Notes: a model not told the origin generated them from the sequence alone. A DNA stretch of 64,000 nt from Arthrobacter sp. (GCA_023264815.1 JAHFUZ010000006.1:116035-180034), one strand, 5' to 3'; shown: positions 24,715 to 33,126, counted from the first letter of the stretch. Translations and numbers: made by a program.

Positions 24715-24728
24715 CGAACGCTTGTTCG
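24715..24728. promoter_or_regulatory. TetR-type operator between the MaoC and carboxylase genes
   Basis: CGAACGCTTGTTCG with half-sites CGAAC and GTTCG around a GCTT centre. It is in the 134-base divergent interval and is identical to the copy at 33047. A TAGACT box (24707-24712) precedes it and TATACT (24729-24734) follows it, so a repressor here would block the carboxylase promoter and possibly the MaoC promoter as well. Confidence 0.75.
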
Positions 24729-24772
24729 TATACTAATAGAGGAACAACAATCCGAATTTCTGGAGGCTCAAC

Positions 24773-26356
24773 ATGAGTGAAGCTACGATCGTCGCCCCCG
24801 TGCCGGTGCCGGACATCGACGTCCCGGCCCCCACGGTGCACGACCAACTGACCGAGAAGCTCGCTTCTGCCCGCCTCGGTGGTTCCGAGAAGAACCGCAA
24901 CAAGATCATCGAATCGGGCAAGCTCCTGGTCCGGCAGCGCCTCGCACTCCTTTTCGACGACGAAAACTACATCGAGGACGGCCTGCTGGCCCGCTACGAG
25001 GAGGGCCTGCCCGGCGACGCCGTGGTCATCGCGTTCGGCCGCGTGGACGGGCGGGAAGTGTGCGTCATCGCCAACGACTTCTCCGTCAAGGCCGGCACCT
25101 GGGGCAACCGCACGTTCGAAAAGATCACGCAGGCCCAGAAGAACGCCGACGCGGCCGGAATCCCCATCGTGTACCTGTTCGATTCCGCCGGTGCACGCAT
25201 CGACGAACAGTTCGAAAGCTTCGCCGGGCGCCACGCCTGGGGCAACATCTTCTACAACCAGGTCCAGATCTCCGGCCGCGTCCCGCAGCTCTGTGCGCTG
25301 TTCGGCCCGTCGCCCGCCGGTTCCGCCTACGTGCCCGCGCTCTGCGACATGACCATCATGGTCCGCGGCCACGCGACCGCCTACCTGGGCTCCCCGCGGC
25401 TGGCCGAGATGGTCACCGGCGAAAAGGTCACCCTGGAGGAGATGGGCGGCGCCGAAATGCACTGCACCGTCTCCGGCCTGGGCGACGTCCTGGTGGAGGA
25501 TGACGAGGAAGCCCTGAACGCCATTCGCGTCTGGCTGTCCTTCCTCCCCGCCAACTGGGAAACCCCTGCGCCGTTGGCTCCGGCCCTCGAGCCCCGGCCG
25601 GGCCGATCGCTGCAGGATATCGTTCCGCTGCGCGAAGCCGAGGTCTTCGACATGGAGGAGTTCGTGGAATCCCTCGTGGACGAAGGGTCCTGGTTCCCCT
25701 ACAAGGAACTGTTCGCCCCGGAAATGCTGACCGGCTTCGCCCGGATCAACGGCCGTCCCGTGGGCCTGGTGGGCAACCAGCCCAAGCACATGGGCGGGTC
25801 CATCTTCCCCGACTCCTCGGACAAGGCCGCCCGCTTCATCTGGATCTGCAACGCCTACAACATCCCCATCGTCTTCCTCGTGGACATTGCCGGGTACATG
25901 ATCGGCTCCGCGGTGGAGCGCCAGGGCATCATCCGGCACGGCGCCAAGATGATCTTTGCCGTCTCCGAATGCCGGGTCCCGCGCATCACGGTCCTGGTCC
26001 GCAAGGCCTACGGCGGCGGCTACCTGGCCATGTCCGGGGCACCCATGAACCCGGACGCCGTTATTGCCCTGCCTACGGCCCGCCCCGCACTCATGGGTCC
26101 CGATGCCGCCGTCAACGGCATCTACTACAACCAGATCCACGACATCGAGGATCCGGCCGAGCGCAAGGCGTTCATCCTGGAGAAGCAGGCCGAGTACGCC
26201 GAAGGCATCGACGTCTTCAAGATCGCCAACGCGAACGCCGTGGAAGCCGTGGTTCCGGCCAACGAACTGCGCGCTGACCTGACCAGGCGGCTTGGCCTGT
26301 ATTCCAAGCGCAAGATGGTCCCCGTGGAGCGGCGCCAGGCCGTCACCCCGGTCTAG
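24773..26356 (+). CDS. Acyl-CoA carboxylase, carboxyltransferase (beta) subunit
   Basis: This 527-residue carboxyltransferase transfers CO2 from biotin to an acyl-CoA. Two crotonase-like halves are visible: SAGARIDEQFESFAGRH with FGPSPAGSAYVPALCD, and DIAGYMIGSAVERQGIIRHG with KAYGGGYLAMSG, giving the two oxyanion holes typical of the family. It lacks a biotin or biotin-carboxylase domain, which is supplied by 35524-37293. Key specificity residues cannot be read reliably, so the substrate (methylcrotonyl, geranyl, propionyl or other acyl-CoA) is open. GGAGG precedes the ATG by six bases. Two EthD-domain genes follow within nine and three bases, in one operon under the shared operator. Confidence 0.88.
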   Translation: MSEATIVAPVPVPDIDVPAPTVHDQLTEKLASARLGGSEKNRNKIIESGKLLVRQRLALLFDDENYIEDGLLARYEEGLPGDAVVIAFGRVDGREVCVIANDFSVKAGTWGNRTFEKITQAQKNADAAGIPIVYLFDSAGARIDEQFESFAGRHAWGNIFYNQVQISGRVPQLCALFGPSPAGSAYVPALCDMTIMVRGHATAYLGSPRLAEMVTGEKVTLEEMGGAEMHCTVSGLGDVLVEDDEEALNAIRVWLSFLPANWETPAPLAPALEPRPGRSLQDIVPLREAEVFDMEEFVESLVDEGSWFPYKELFAPEMLTGFARINGRPVGLVGNQPKHMGGSIFPDSSDKAARFIWICNAYNIPIVFLVDIAGYMIGSAVERQGIIRHGAKMIFAVSECRVPRITVLVRKAYGGGYLAMSGAPMNPDAVIALPTARPALMGPDAAVNGIYYNQIHDIEDPAERKAFILEKQAEYAEGIDVFKIANANAVEAVVPANELRADLTRRLGLYSKRKMVPVERRQAVTPV

Positions 26357-26365
26357 GCGCGACTC

Positions 26366-26689
26366 ATGATCAAGGTAGTGGCGGTCATCAAAGCAAAGCC
26401 CGGCCTGAGCCGGGACGAGTTCCTGCACTTCTGGAACGTGGAGCACCCGGACTACGTACGGCAGCTGCCGGGGATCCTCCGGTATCGCCAGAACCCGGCA
26501 ATAGAGCACCGGAAGCCCTGGCCCTACAGCGGCATGGCCGAGCTGTGGTTCGGCTCGGTGGAGGACGTCAAAGTGGCGTACCAAGGTCCCGAAGGGAAGG
26601 CCCTTTTTGACCATGAGCACCACTTCCTGGAGAGTGTGGAGTGGTTCCTGGCCGAGGAAATCGATGTGCCACTCAGTACGGGAGCCTGA
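26366..26689 (+). CDS. EthD-domain protein (dimeric alpha/beta barrel)
   Basis: This 107-residue protein fits the EthD family (dimeric alpha+beta barrel), starting IKVVAVIKAKPGLSRDEFLH, followed by FWNVEHPDYVRQLPG with the conserved WxxxH element of the EthD group. EthD was named from ethyl tert-butyl ether degradation genes and is common in catabolic operons, but its biochemical role is generally unclear; related folds include isomerases, cyclases and monooxygenase accessories. Nine bases separate it from the carboxylase stop and three bases from the next gene. The two tandem EthD genes here suggest a required accessory step on the pathway intermediate (inference). Confidence 0.75.
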   Translation: MIKVVAVIKAKPGLSRDEFLHFWNVEHPDYVRQLPGILRYRQNPAIEHRKPWPYSGMAELWFGSVEDVKVAYQGPEGKALFDHEHHFLESVEWFLAEEIDVPLSTGA

Positions 26690-26692
26690 CGG

Positions 26693-27343
26693 ATGCCGAA
26701 GCGGATCACTTACCTGGAGGCCCGCGGCGACAGGAGCCGCGAGGCATTCCGGGACCACTGGTCAACCACCCACGCTGACATTGCCCGGGACCTTCCCGGC
26801 GTGGCGGCCTACCGGCAAAACCACGTGCTGGAGTCCGTCCACACGCCTCCGGGCGGGGCCTACCGGGTGGACGGCATCGTGGAGCTGTGGTTCGCCGATG
26901 ACGCCGTGGTGCAGGCCGGCTTCGCCTCCGGGGTGGCGGACAGGCTGATCATTGACGAACAGAACTTCCTCAGCGGCCTGACCGGCGGGCCCGTAACGGC
27001 GGCAGGCCCGCGTGGGCCGTGGCCGGCCAAGCTGTGGGTGTTGGCCCGCTGGGCCGGGCGGAGTGAACCGGACGCCGTCCGGCGGTGGGCGGAGGGGCTG
27101 TCCACAACGTACGACGGCGCCCTCGGCTGGGGCGTGAACGTCCTGGTTCCCGGGGCGGAACTGTTGGTCCGCGAGGCTTTGCGCCGGGAGGAAGAGATTC
27201 CCGAGGTGGCCGTGGCCTTCGGCTTTGCCGACGAAGCAGGTGCCCGCCGGGCCGCTGAGGGCTTCGGCGAGAGGCTGGACGGAGTCAGGGACATCCTGGC
27301 CCGCGTTCACGCGTGCGTCGCCGAGGAAATCGTCATCATCTGA
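26693..27343 (+). CDS. Tandem EthD-domain protein
   Basis: This 216-residue protein has an EthD half (RITYLEARGDRSREAFRDHW, then STTHADIARDLPG) and a second, more diverged half in the C-terminal 100 residues (WPAKLWVLARWAGRSEPDAV; fold assignment weaker). A fused pair of EthD-like units can make an intramolecular barrel in place of the dimer formed by the 107-residue neighbour. It follows that neighbour by three bases. I see no cofactor motif. It probably belongs to the same pathway step as the single-domain protein. A weak hairpin (CGCCCC...GGGGCG, 27353-27369) sits just after its stop. Confidence 0.68.
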   Translation: MPKRITYLEARGDRSREAFRDHWSTTHADIARDLPGVAAYRQNHVLESVHTPPGGAYRVDGIVELWFADDAVVQAGFASGVADRLIIDEQNFLSGLTGGPVTAAGPRGPWPAKLWVLARWAGRSEPDAVRRWAEGLSTTYDGALGWGVNVLVPGAELLVREALRREEEIPEVAVAFGFADEAGARRAAEGFGERLDGVRDILARVHACVAEEIVII

Positions 27344-27409
27344 GAGTGGCAGCGCCCCCACGCGGGGCGTTCTGCGGGATGCCCCGGACGGGCAGAGGGA
27401 GGATGCGCT

Positions 27410-27589
27410 GTGACTGGACCCCAGGACTTTGAGGCTATCAGGAACCTCAAGGCGGATTACCCCGGACTCCACGGGATTTCGGCCATGCGGCTGGTCCGGA
27501 CCAGGATCGACCTGCTGGTGGGCGAACCTTCCCAGGCCGCACTGGCGAGCCTGATTGCACCGGACCCACACTGGATTCCGGACGCCTGA
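27410..27589 (+). CDS. Small ORF after the EthD genes, unknown
   Basis: This 59-residue frame starts with GTG 27410, seven bases after a GGGAGG (27397-27402), and ends with TGA at 27587-27589, ahead of the convergent MBL gene. The product (MTGPQDFEAIRNLKADYPGL...) has a good ribosome-binding site, sensible codon use and a plausible helical composition, but no motif I recognise. It follows a weak hairpin and may be the last gene of the carboxylase operon. It is too short to be certain; conservation in relatives would decide. Confidence 0.45.
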   Translation: MTGPQDFEAIRNLKADYPGLHGISAMRLVRTRIDLLVGEPSQAALASLIAPDPHWIPDA

Positions 27590-27611
27590 AACTTTCCGAA
27601 CGGGCCGCCGG

Positions 27612-28655
27612 CTACGGAGCGGCAACCAGGCCCGGCACACCGTGATGTATCCCCGATGTTGCCAGGTAGCGGATGTGGGCCGCCGTCTCACTCAGCGCCA
27701 GCCGGAACTGCAATTGGCCTAATGAGTCCCATCCCCTGGACCACGTCAGGTGGCGGGCAACTTCATGCACCGTGGACGCACCCGCGGCCAGGACGTCCAA
27801 AACCTCCCGGGAGCGCTCGGAAATGTGTTCTTCCAGCACCCGGGCCCGGTAGCCCACGCCGCGGAAACGGTATTCATGGGCCGGCAGGACCTCGTAGTGG
27901 TCGTTGCCGACGATCTTCCGCAGGGATTCGATGTTGTGCCGCAGTGGATCCGTGTCGCCCCGGATTTCCAGCGACACGTTGGGGGAGATGCGGGGGAGGA
28001 CGTGGTCGCCGGACAGCACCAGTTCGCCGTCGTCATCCCACAGCACGATATGCCCGGGGGTGTGGCCGGGCGTTTCCATGATCCGCCAGATGCGGCCGGC
28101 GACGGCCAGCGTGTCGCCGTCCCCCAACCGCCGGTCGGGGTCGGCGAGGCGGCGCATGTGCAGGAGCCCCTCCACGGTCATGGCAGCCTCCGCCACCCGC
28201 TCCTCGGGGACGCCCCAGCCCCGCATGCGGGCCTGGTCGCGCGCCGATTCCTCGCGGGCGTCCTCGAAGGCGCTGATGTGCCGGCGCTCCTGCTCGCCCA
28301 GGGCTATCCAGGCTCCCGAGCCGCGGGACAGGCGGGCCGCCATGCCCAGGTGGTCGGTGTGGAAATGGGTGGCAACCACACCGGTGATTTCCCGGGGGCC
28401 AACGTCGAGGCGGGCCAGGGCGGCCAGCAGCTGGCGGTGCCCCTCGTCCGAATCGAAGCCGGGATCCACCACCACGCATTCGTCGCCGTCAAGCAGCACG
28501 TAGCTCAGCGTGTAGCGCATCGGGTTGTCCGGGAACACCACCGGGACGCTGTGGACTCCCGGCGCGATCACTTCCGCGGGCGGCAGGACCTTCTGCTGCC
28601 AGGCCTCCCGCTGGGCGGTGCCGGTGATGGTGATGGCCGCGGCGTCAGTCTGCAT
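27612..28655 (-). CDS. MBL-fold metallo-hydrolase
   Basis: This 347-residue protein has the metallo-beta-lactamase motif THFHTDHLGM (HxHxDH), a second site PGHTPGHIVLW, SGDHVLPR and LPAHEYRFRG, so two metals are likely bound. C-terminal residues beyond about 260 form the extra helical segment seen in glyoxalase-II-like and acyl-thioester or lactone hydrolases. In the SDR/OYE operon it might hydrolyse a lactone or CoA ester intermediate. I start it at ATG 28655, which overlaps the upstream SDR stop by 11 bases, the natural arrangement for a coupled operon; a longer frame reaches 28688 but adds a Cys-rich N-terminus. The gene ends convergent to the small ORF. Confidence 0.82.
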   Translation of the reverse strand: MQTDAAAITITGTAQREAWQQKVLPPAEVIAPGVHSVPVVFPDNPMRYTLSYVLLDGDECVVVDPGFDSDEGHRQLLAALARLDVGPREITGVVATHFHTDHLGMAARLSRGSGAWIALGEQERRHISAFEDAREESARDQARMRGWGVPEERVAEAAMTVEGLLHMRRLADPDRRLGDGDTLAVAGRIWRIMETPGHTPGHIVLWDDDGELVLSGDHVLPRISPNVSLEIRGDTDPLRHNIESLRKIVGNDHYEVLPAHEYRFRGVGYRARVLEEHISERSREVLDVLAAGASTVHEVARHLTWSRGWDSLGQLQFRLALSETAAHIRYLATSGIHHGVPGLVAAP

Positions 28656-29403
28656 GGTTGTTGAACAGCGAGAACAGGCGCGTTGCACCGCCGTCGATCA
28701 GGAGGTCCGCGCCATTAATGTTGCGCGCTTCGTCAGTGAGCAGGAAGGCAATCATGCCTCCGATCTCAGCAGGGTCGATGATGCTCTGCGTCGGGACGCG
28801 CCGCCGCACCTGGTCCCGGACCTCCTGGATGACCATGGGCGTGTCCACCACTCCGGGGCAGATCGAGTTGACAGTGACGCCGGTGCCCCAGAAGTCTTCG
28901 AGCAGCGAGCGGGTGAGATTGGCGAGCCCGGCCTTCGACGCCGCGTAGCTCGGGTAGGGGTAGCCGGTCACACCGGCGATGGACGCGATGTTGATGATCC
29001 GCCCCCAGCCGGCCTCGATCATGCCGGGCGAGAAAGCCTTGATCAGGTTGAACGGGCCCACCAGGTTCACGTCCAGGGCCCGCCGGAAGGACTCCGCCGT
29101 ACTGTCCTTCAAATACTTGCGGTCCAGGATCCCCGCGGCGTTGACCAGCGCCTGCACCGGACCCACCGCGGAGGTCACCTCTGCGTGCAGCTTCCCGACG
29201 GCGTCTTCATCCGCCACATCTGCGGCGAAGGCTTGCGCCCTACCCCCGGAGTCCCGGATGGCTTGGGTGGCCGCCTCGCTCGCGTCGGCGTTGAGGTCCA
29301 CGCAGACGATGGTGTGGCCGGCGCCGGCGAGCCGGGCGTTAATGCCGCGGCACATGCCGCCTCCGGCTCCGGTCACCAGGATGTTCAGGGAACTGCTGCT
29401 CAT
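28645..29403 (-). CDS. Short-chain dehydrogenase/reductase
   Basis: This 252-residue SDR has the Rossmann motif VTGAGGGMCRGI (TGxxxGxG class), acidic residue after the second strand in VCVDLNAD (NAD preference), NAAGILD, catalytic Ser in NIASIAG and YxxxK in YPSYAASK. It probably oxidises or reduces a ring or side-chain hydroxyl of the pathway substrate. It is the middle gene of an OYE-SDR-MBL operon on the minus strand, 39 bases after the OYE stop and overlapping the MBL start. The operator upstream of the OYE gene should control all three. Confidence 0.88.
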   Translation of the reverse strand: MSSSSLNILVTGAGGGMCRGINARLAGAGHTIVCVDLNADASEAATQAIRDSGGRAQAFAADVADEDAVGKLHAEVTSAVGPVQALVNAAGILDRKYLKDSTAESFRRALDVNLVGPFNLIKAFSPGMIEAGWGRIINIASIAGVTGYPYPSYAASKAGLANLTRSLLEDFWGTGVTVNSICPGVVDTPMVIQEVRDQVRRRVPTQSIIDPAEIGGMIAFLLTDEARNINGADLLIDGGATRLFSLFNNHAD

Positions 29404-29442
29404 GGGGATCTCTTTCGGGAAGGAGTGTGCGGGTGGCGTAGG

Positions 29443-30552
29443 TCAGACGCCGCTGATGGCCAGTGACGGGTAGTCCGTGTAGCCCTCCGGACCGCCGCCG
29501 TAGATACCGGCAGGGCGCAGGGGCTCCAGCGGCGCCCGGGTGCGGAACCGCCGGGGGAGGTCCGGGTTGGCGATGAACAACCTGCCGAAACCAACCAGGT
29601 CGGCAATGCCGTCCGCCAGGAGCCGCTCGCCGGACTCCTGATCGTGGCCGCCGGTGACAATCACGGCACCGTCGAACAGGGATGCGAGGCTGGCCGTGGG
29701 GATCGAGTCCGCGGGGCGGTCCACGGTGGTTGAGCCGGCGATTTCCGGTTCCACAAGGTGGAGATAGGCGAGCCCGAGCCCGTTGAGCCGGCGGACCACC
29801 GCAGAGTACAGCGCGCGCTTGTCCGAATCGTGGGCGTCCATCCAGTCGGACGACGGCGAGAGCCGGACTCCGATGCGTCCCGCCGGCAGGTGCCGGGCCA
29901 TTTCCGCGATCACTTCGAGCAGGAACCGGGTGCGGTTTTCGAGCGGGCCGCCGTACTGATCGGTCCGGTGGTTGGAACCATCGTTCAGGAACTGGTCAAC
30001 CAGGTAGCCGTTGGCGGCGTGGAGTTCCACGCCGTCAAAACCCGCGCGGACGGCGTTGCGCGCCGCTGTCCCGTAGGCCTGCACGATGTCGGCGATCTCC
30101 GCCGTCGTCAGTTCCCGCGGTGTTTCGTAAGGGATCCTGCCGTTGGCGCTGCGGTACTGAAACCCTGTGATGGGGATGGGTGACGGTGCCTTTGGCGGGA
30201 GGCCGTCCGGCTGGACGCTCGAGTGCGACTGCCGGCCCACGTGCCACAGCTGGGCGTAGACTGCCGCGCCATCACGCTTGGCGGCCGCAACCACGGGCCG
30301 CCAAGCAGCTACCTGTTCGGCGGAGTACAGGCCGGGCACGCGCGGGTAGGCGGTGGCCTGCGGGGTGATGACTGTTCCCTCGATGATCACCAGGCCGGCG
30401 CCGGAACGCTGGCGGTAGTATTCCTCCATCAGGGGCGTGGGAACGCCGTGGTCCGTGGCGCGGCTGCGGGTCAGGGGCGGCAGGACAATGCGGTTGGGGA
30501 GCGGCTGTCCTCCCACCACCACGCTGTCGAACAGGCGGCTGCGACGTTCCAC
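29443..30552 (-). CDS. Old Yellow Enzyme family ene-reductase
   Basis: This 369-residue FMN flavoprotein is an alkene reductase of the NemA/OPR group: LPPLTRSRATDHGVP near the N-terminus, HVGRQSH, the substrate-binding HAANGYLVDQFL with catalytic His/Asn pair, and NHRTDQYGG typical of OYE homologues. It reduces an activated C=C (enone, unsaturated aldehyde or similar), which fits a terpenoid or alicyclic substrate. The start is GTG 30552 with AGGAG upstream. It is the first gene of an OYE-SDR-MBL operon and diverges from the TetR gene, with operators at 30572 and 30640 between them. Confidence 0.9.
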   Translation of the reverse strand: MERRSRLFDSVVVGGQPLPNRIVLPPLTRSRATDHGVPTPLMEEYYRQRSGAGLVIIEGTVITPQATAYPRVPGLYSAEQVAAWRPVVAAAKRDGAAVYAQLWHVGRQSHSSVQPDGLPPKAPSPIPITGFQYRSANGRIPYETPRELTTAEIADIVQAYGTAARNAVRAGFDGVELHAANGYLVDQFLNDGSNHRTDQYGGPLENRTRFLLEVIAEMARHLPAGRIGVRLSPSSDWMDAHDSDKRALYSAVVRRLNGLGLAYLHLVEPEIAGSTTVDRPADSIPTASLASLFDGAVIVTGGHDQESGERLLADGIADLVGFGRLFIANPDLPRRFRTRAPLEPLRPAGIYGGGPEGYTDYPSLAISGV

Positions 30553-30571
30553 GGTAACTCCTCATGACTTA

Positions 30572-30585
30572 CGAGCGTTTGTACG
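30572..30585. promoter_or_regulatory. TetR-type operator before the OYE-SDR-MBL operon
   Basis: CGAGCGTTTGTACG matches 11 of 14 bases of the CGAACGCTTGTTCG sites. It is 20 bases upstream of the OYE GTG start, a position suited to repression. Confidence 0.6.
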
Positions 30586-30639
30586 TTAATCTGAGTTTTG
30601 CGGATGTTCCCGGCGATGTCAATGCCTGCCGGCTGAAAG

Positions 30640-30653
30640 CGGACGCTTGTTAG
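30640..30653. promoter_or_regulatory. TetR-type operator before the TetR gene
   Basis: CGGACGCTTGTTAG matches 12 of 14 bases of the regulon operator and lies 47 bases before the TetR start, suggesting autoregulation. Confidence 0.62.
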
Positions 30654-30699
30654 GATTAATCAAATTAACTGGACACGATGTTGAAAGGGGGTGGCCCGG

Positions 30700-31332
30700 A
30701 TGACTGTACGCGTGGAAAGAAACACGGCCCAGGCCATTAGGGAAGGGGCGGCACAGCTCTTCTTCGAGCGCGGGTACGATGCCACAACGTTGCGGCAGGT
30801 TGCCTCCGCCGCCGGCCTGAAGGTCGGCAGCTTGTACAACCACATCGACAGCAAGGAGCATCTCCTGCTGCAGATCATGGGCGGCATCATCGATGACCTG
30901 CTGGAACGGGTTGGCGGGGCTGTGGCGGCAGCAGAAGGCGGCGATAGTGTTGACCTGCTCCAGGCCGCGCTGGCCGAGCACATCACGTTCCACGCCGAGC
31001 GGGCCCAGGAAACCTTCATTGGCAACGCCGAGTTGCGCTCGCTGCCCCAGGACTCTCGTGACGTGGTCATCAGGAAGCGCGCGGACTACGAGCTGTTCCT
31101 TGAGAAGCTGGTCACCGCTGCGGGCAAGGACGGGCTTGCCGATGTTATCGACGCCAAGATCCACGTTTACAGCTTCGTGGCGCAGGCAACGCATATCGCC
31201 GGCTGGTTCAAGCCCGGCGGACGCTTCACGCTCGAAGAGATCGTCCGGATCTACACGCGACTGGCCCTGCGTGAGCTGAAAGTGGCCGATGCTGACGAGC
31301 GCGTGGGCAAGGCCAAACGCGACGCCGCCTAA
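30700..31332 (+). CDS. TetR family transcriptional regulator
   Basis: This 210-residue repressor has an N-terminal helix-turn-helix of the TetR type (AREGAAQLFFERG-like region as IREGAAQLFFERGYDATTLR, then QVASAAGLKVGSLYNHIDSK) and a helical ligand-binding C-terminal domain. I chose ATG 30700 since AAAGGGGG lies about eight bases before it; GTG 30691 is directly against that site. It diverges from the OYE operon and an operator copy lies in front of it. As the only regulator within the catabolic block it is the best candidate to bind the six related operators. Its inducer is probably an acyl-CoA intermediate (inference from comparable regulators). Confidence 0.88.
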   Translation: MTVRVERNTAQAIREGAAQLFFERGYDATTLRQVASAAGLKVGSLYNHIDSKEHLLLQIMGGIIDDLLERVGGAVAAAEGGDSVDLLQAALAEHITFHAERAQETFIGNAELRSLPQDSRDVVIRKRADYELFLEKLVTAAGKDGLADVIDAKIHVYSFVAQATHIAGWFKPGGRFTLEEIVRIYTRLALRELKVADADERVGKAKRDAA

Positions 31333-31413
31333 GGGTTCATCGAGTGGCGACGTCTCCGCGCTAAGGCGGGTTCTTGGCGCCGGGATGTCGCCGCCCGATG
31401 GTGGACTGCACGC

Positions 31414-31449
31414 GCGAACGCCCGGCTGGAAAACCAGCCGGGCGTTCGC
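31414..31449. terminator. Bidirectional terminator-like hairpin between TetR and MHS genes
   Basis: A perfect 16-base stem GCGAACGCCCGGCTGG with loop AAAA and its complement CCAGCCGGGCGTTCGC. It lies between convergent genes. No T tract follows on either strand, so it may be a Rho-assisted or weak terminator. Confidence 0.7.
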
Positions 31450-31460
31450 CATGTCTCGTA

Positions 31461-32813
31461 CTAGTGCTCCTCGTGAAGCGACTGCTTGTACCGTTCCGGC
31501 AGGGTCAGGGTGGCCACGATGGAAATCAGCACGATCCCCAGCGCGATGGCCGTCAGGGCGAGTGTTCCGTTGTCTGTGTTCTGGAAGATCCAGGCAGCGA
31601 TGAACGGGATGGGCGCGCCGAAGATCAGGCCGGCCAGGGTCATGCCCAGTGCGGATCCGGTGTAACGCATGCTGGTGGGAAGCGATTCCGAGAAGAACGC
31701 GGCCTGCGTGCCCGCCGTGACCTGGATGCCGCACAGGGCCAGGGCGATGATGGCCACGCTGGCCGGGTAGTTCATGGTGTTCATGATCGGGAACATGGTT
31801 CCGGCCGCAATGCCCTGCATGGCCAGGCCAAGGAGGAAGGTTTTCTTCCGGCCGATCCGGTCACTGAGCCGGCCGCCGAGGACCGCCGCCGGGATGGAGA
31901 CAAGGTTGGCGATCAGCAGGAGGCCAAAGGTGATCGAGTTGTCGTAGCCCAGCTCCTTGGTCAGGTAGTTCACGGCATACGTCACGCTGATCCAGAAGAG
32001 GCCTGCGGAGGCTGCCCAGGACAGCACCAGTTTGATGACGGTTCCGGGCTTCTTGGCGATGACCGCCAGCGCGCGTTCCTGGGGAATGGCTGATTCGGCT
32101 GCCTTCTTCTGGTTTTCCTTGAAGGCAGGGGTCTCTTCGATCCGCCGCCGGATGAACACGCCCACCACCAGCAGCAGGACGCCCATCAGGAAGGGTACCC
32201 GCCAGCCCCACGAGGCAAAGTCCTCCTTGGACAGGAACATGGCGAGCCCGGTGAGGGTGATGGACGCGAACGTCTGGGCCAGCGGCGAGCCGGTGGCCAG
32301 GATGCCGCCGTAAAGCCCGCGGTGATTGGTCGGTGCGTGCTCCACCACCAGCACCTGGACGCCCGTGGCTTCGCCGCCGAGGGCGAAACCCTGGAGGAAG
32401 CGCAGGACCACCAGGAGCGTCGGTGCGATCACCCCCGCTACGGCGTAGGTGGGCAGCAGGCCGATCAGCACCGATGCGGCACCCATCAGGACGAGGGTGA
32501 ACATGAGGACATTCCGGCGGCCGATCCTGTCGCCGAGGGCCCCGAAGACGATGCCGCCCAGCGGGCGGGCCACCATGCCGGCCCCGAAGGTGGCGAACGA
32601 GGCAAGGATGGCCGAATTCGTATCAAAACTGGGGAAGAAGAGCTGGGGAAACAGGGTTGCCGAGAGGGTGCCGTATACGGCGAAGTCGAACCACTCCAGG
32701 GCGGTGCCGAAGGTGCCGCTCACCACCGCCCGCCTGGACGTCTTCGGATCGAACGTTGGTGCTTCGTGCACCCCGGGCGGAGGGGACTGAACGGGACTCG
32801 TTAATTCCGACAT
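31461..32813 (-). CDS. MFS transporter, metabolite:H+ symporter (MHS) type
   Basis: This 450-residue permease has 12 hydrophobic helices and the MHS signatures: GTALEWFDFAVYGTLSATLF near the start, then GALGDRIGRRNVLMF, and RFLQGFALGGEATGVQVLV in helix 4-5, with GGRLSDRIGRKKTFLLG in the second half. Members take up organic acids such as alpha-ketoglutarate, shikimate or benzoate-like compounds. An operator copy at 32886-32899 and a promoter at 32906-32935 on the minus strand tie it to the TetR regulon, so it probably imports the pathway substrate. It is convergent to the TetR gene, with a hairpin between them. Confidence 0.85.
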   Translation of the reverse strand: MSELTSPVQSPPPGVHEAPTFDPKTSRRAVVSGTFGTALEWFDFAVYGTLSATLFPQLFFPSFDTNSAILASFATFGAGMVARPLGGIVFGALGDRIGRRNVLMFTLVLMGAASVLIGLLPTYAVAGVIAPTLLVVLRFLQGFALGGEATGVQVLVVEHAPTNHRGLYGGILATGSPLAQTFASITLTGLAMFLSKEDFASWGWRVPFLMGVLLLVVGVFIRRRIEETPAFKENQKKAAESAIPQERALAVIAKKPGTVIKLVLSWAASAGLFWISVTYAVNYLTKELGYDNSITFGLLLIANLVSIPAAVLGGRLSDRIGRKKTFLLGLAMQGIAAGTMFPIMNTMNYPASVAIIALALCGIQVTAGTQAAFFSESLPTSMRYTGSALGMTLAGLIFGAPIPFIAAWIFQNTDNGTLALTAIALGIVLISIVATLTLPERYKQSLHEEH

Positions 32814-32885
32814 TGGAACTCATTCCTTGAATGGGTGAATAGGCAGGGACCTGGGCCGGGTGGATTGTCAGCGGGGCCAGGAGAT

Positions 32886-32899
32886 AAAACAAGCGTTCG
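32886..32899. promoter_or_regulatory. TetR-type operator before the MHS transporter
   Basis: On the minus strand this site reads CGAACGCTTGTTTT, 12 of 14 bases identical to the consensus copies. It overlaps the expected transcription start of the MHS gene. Confidence 0.72.
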
Positions 32900-33046
32900 T
32901 TCGCAAGTGTAGGGTGTGATCTGCGTCGCCCGCAAGAGGAAGTTTTTCGGGGCGGCCCAGGTACGTCTTTTGTGTGGAACTGCCAGTGCCCCGGCTCGAA
33001 TGGCGCATCCCTTGCGGCGGGGATCAACCCGTACTAGACTTGCGTA

Positions 33047-33060
33047 CGAACGCTTGTTCG
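33047..33060. promoter_or_regulatory. TetR-type operator before the acyl-CoA ligase operon
   Basis: CGAACGCTTGTTCG, identical to the site at 24715. It starts six bases after the TAGACT -10 box, so it covers the transcription start of the ligase operon. Confidence 0.75.
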
Positions 33061-33126
33061 GAGTTGAGCAAGCCTGGTGGAGCCATAGAATGACGGCCCA
33101 CATCAGCCCGGACCGAGGAGTAAACA

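Larger units (their letters stand above)
32814..33126. promoter_or_regulatory. Divergent control region between MHS transporter and acyl-CoA ligase
   Basis: This 313-base stretch has no gene but carries two divergent promoters, each with an operator right after its -10 box. Minus strand: TTGCGG (32935-32930), 18 bases, TACACT (32911-32906), then the operator at 32899-32886. Plus strand: TTGCGG (33012-33017), 17 bases, TAGACT (33035-33040), then the operator at 33047-33060. The two arrangements share ACTTGCG(T/A)ACGAACGCTTGTT. The rest of the interval shows nothing I can assign. Confidence 0.75.
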
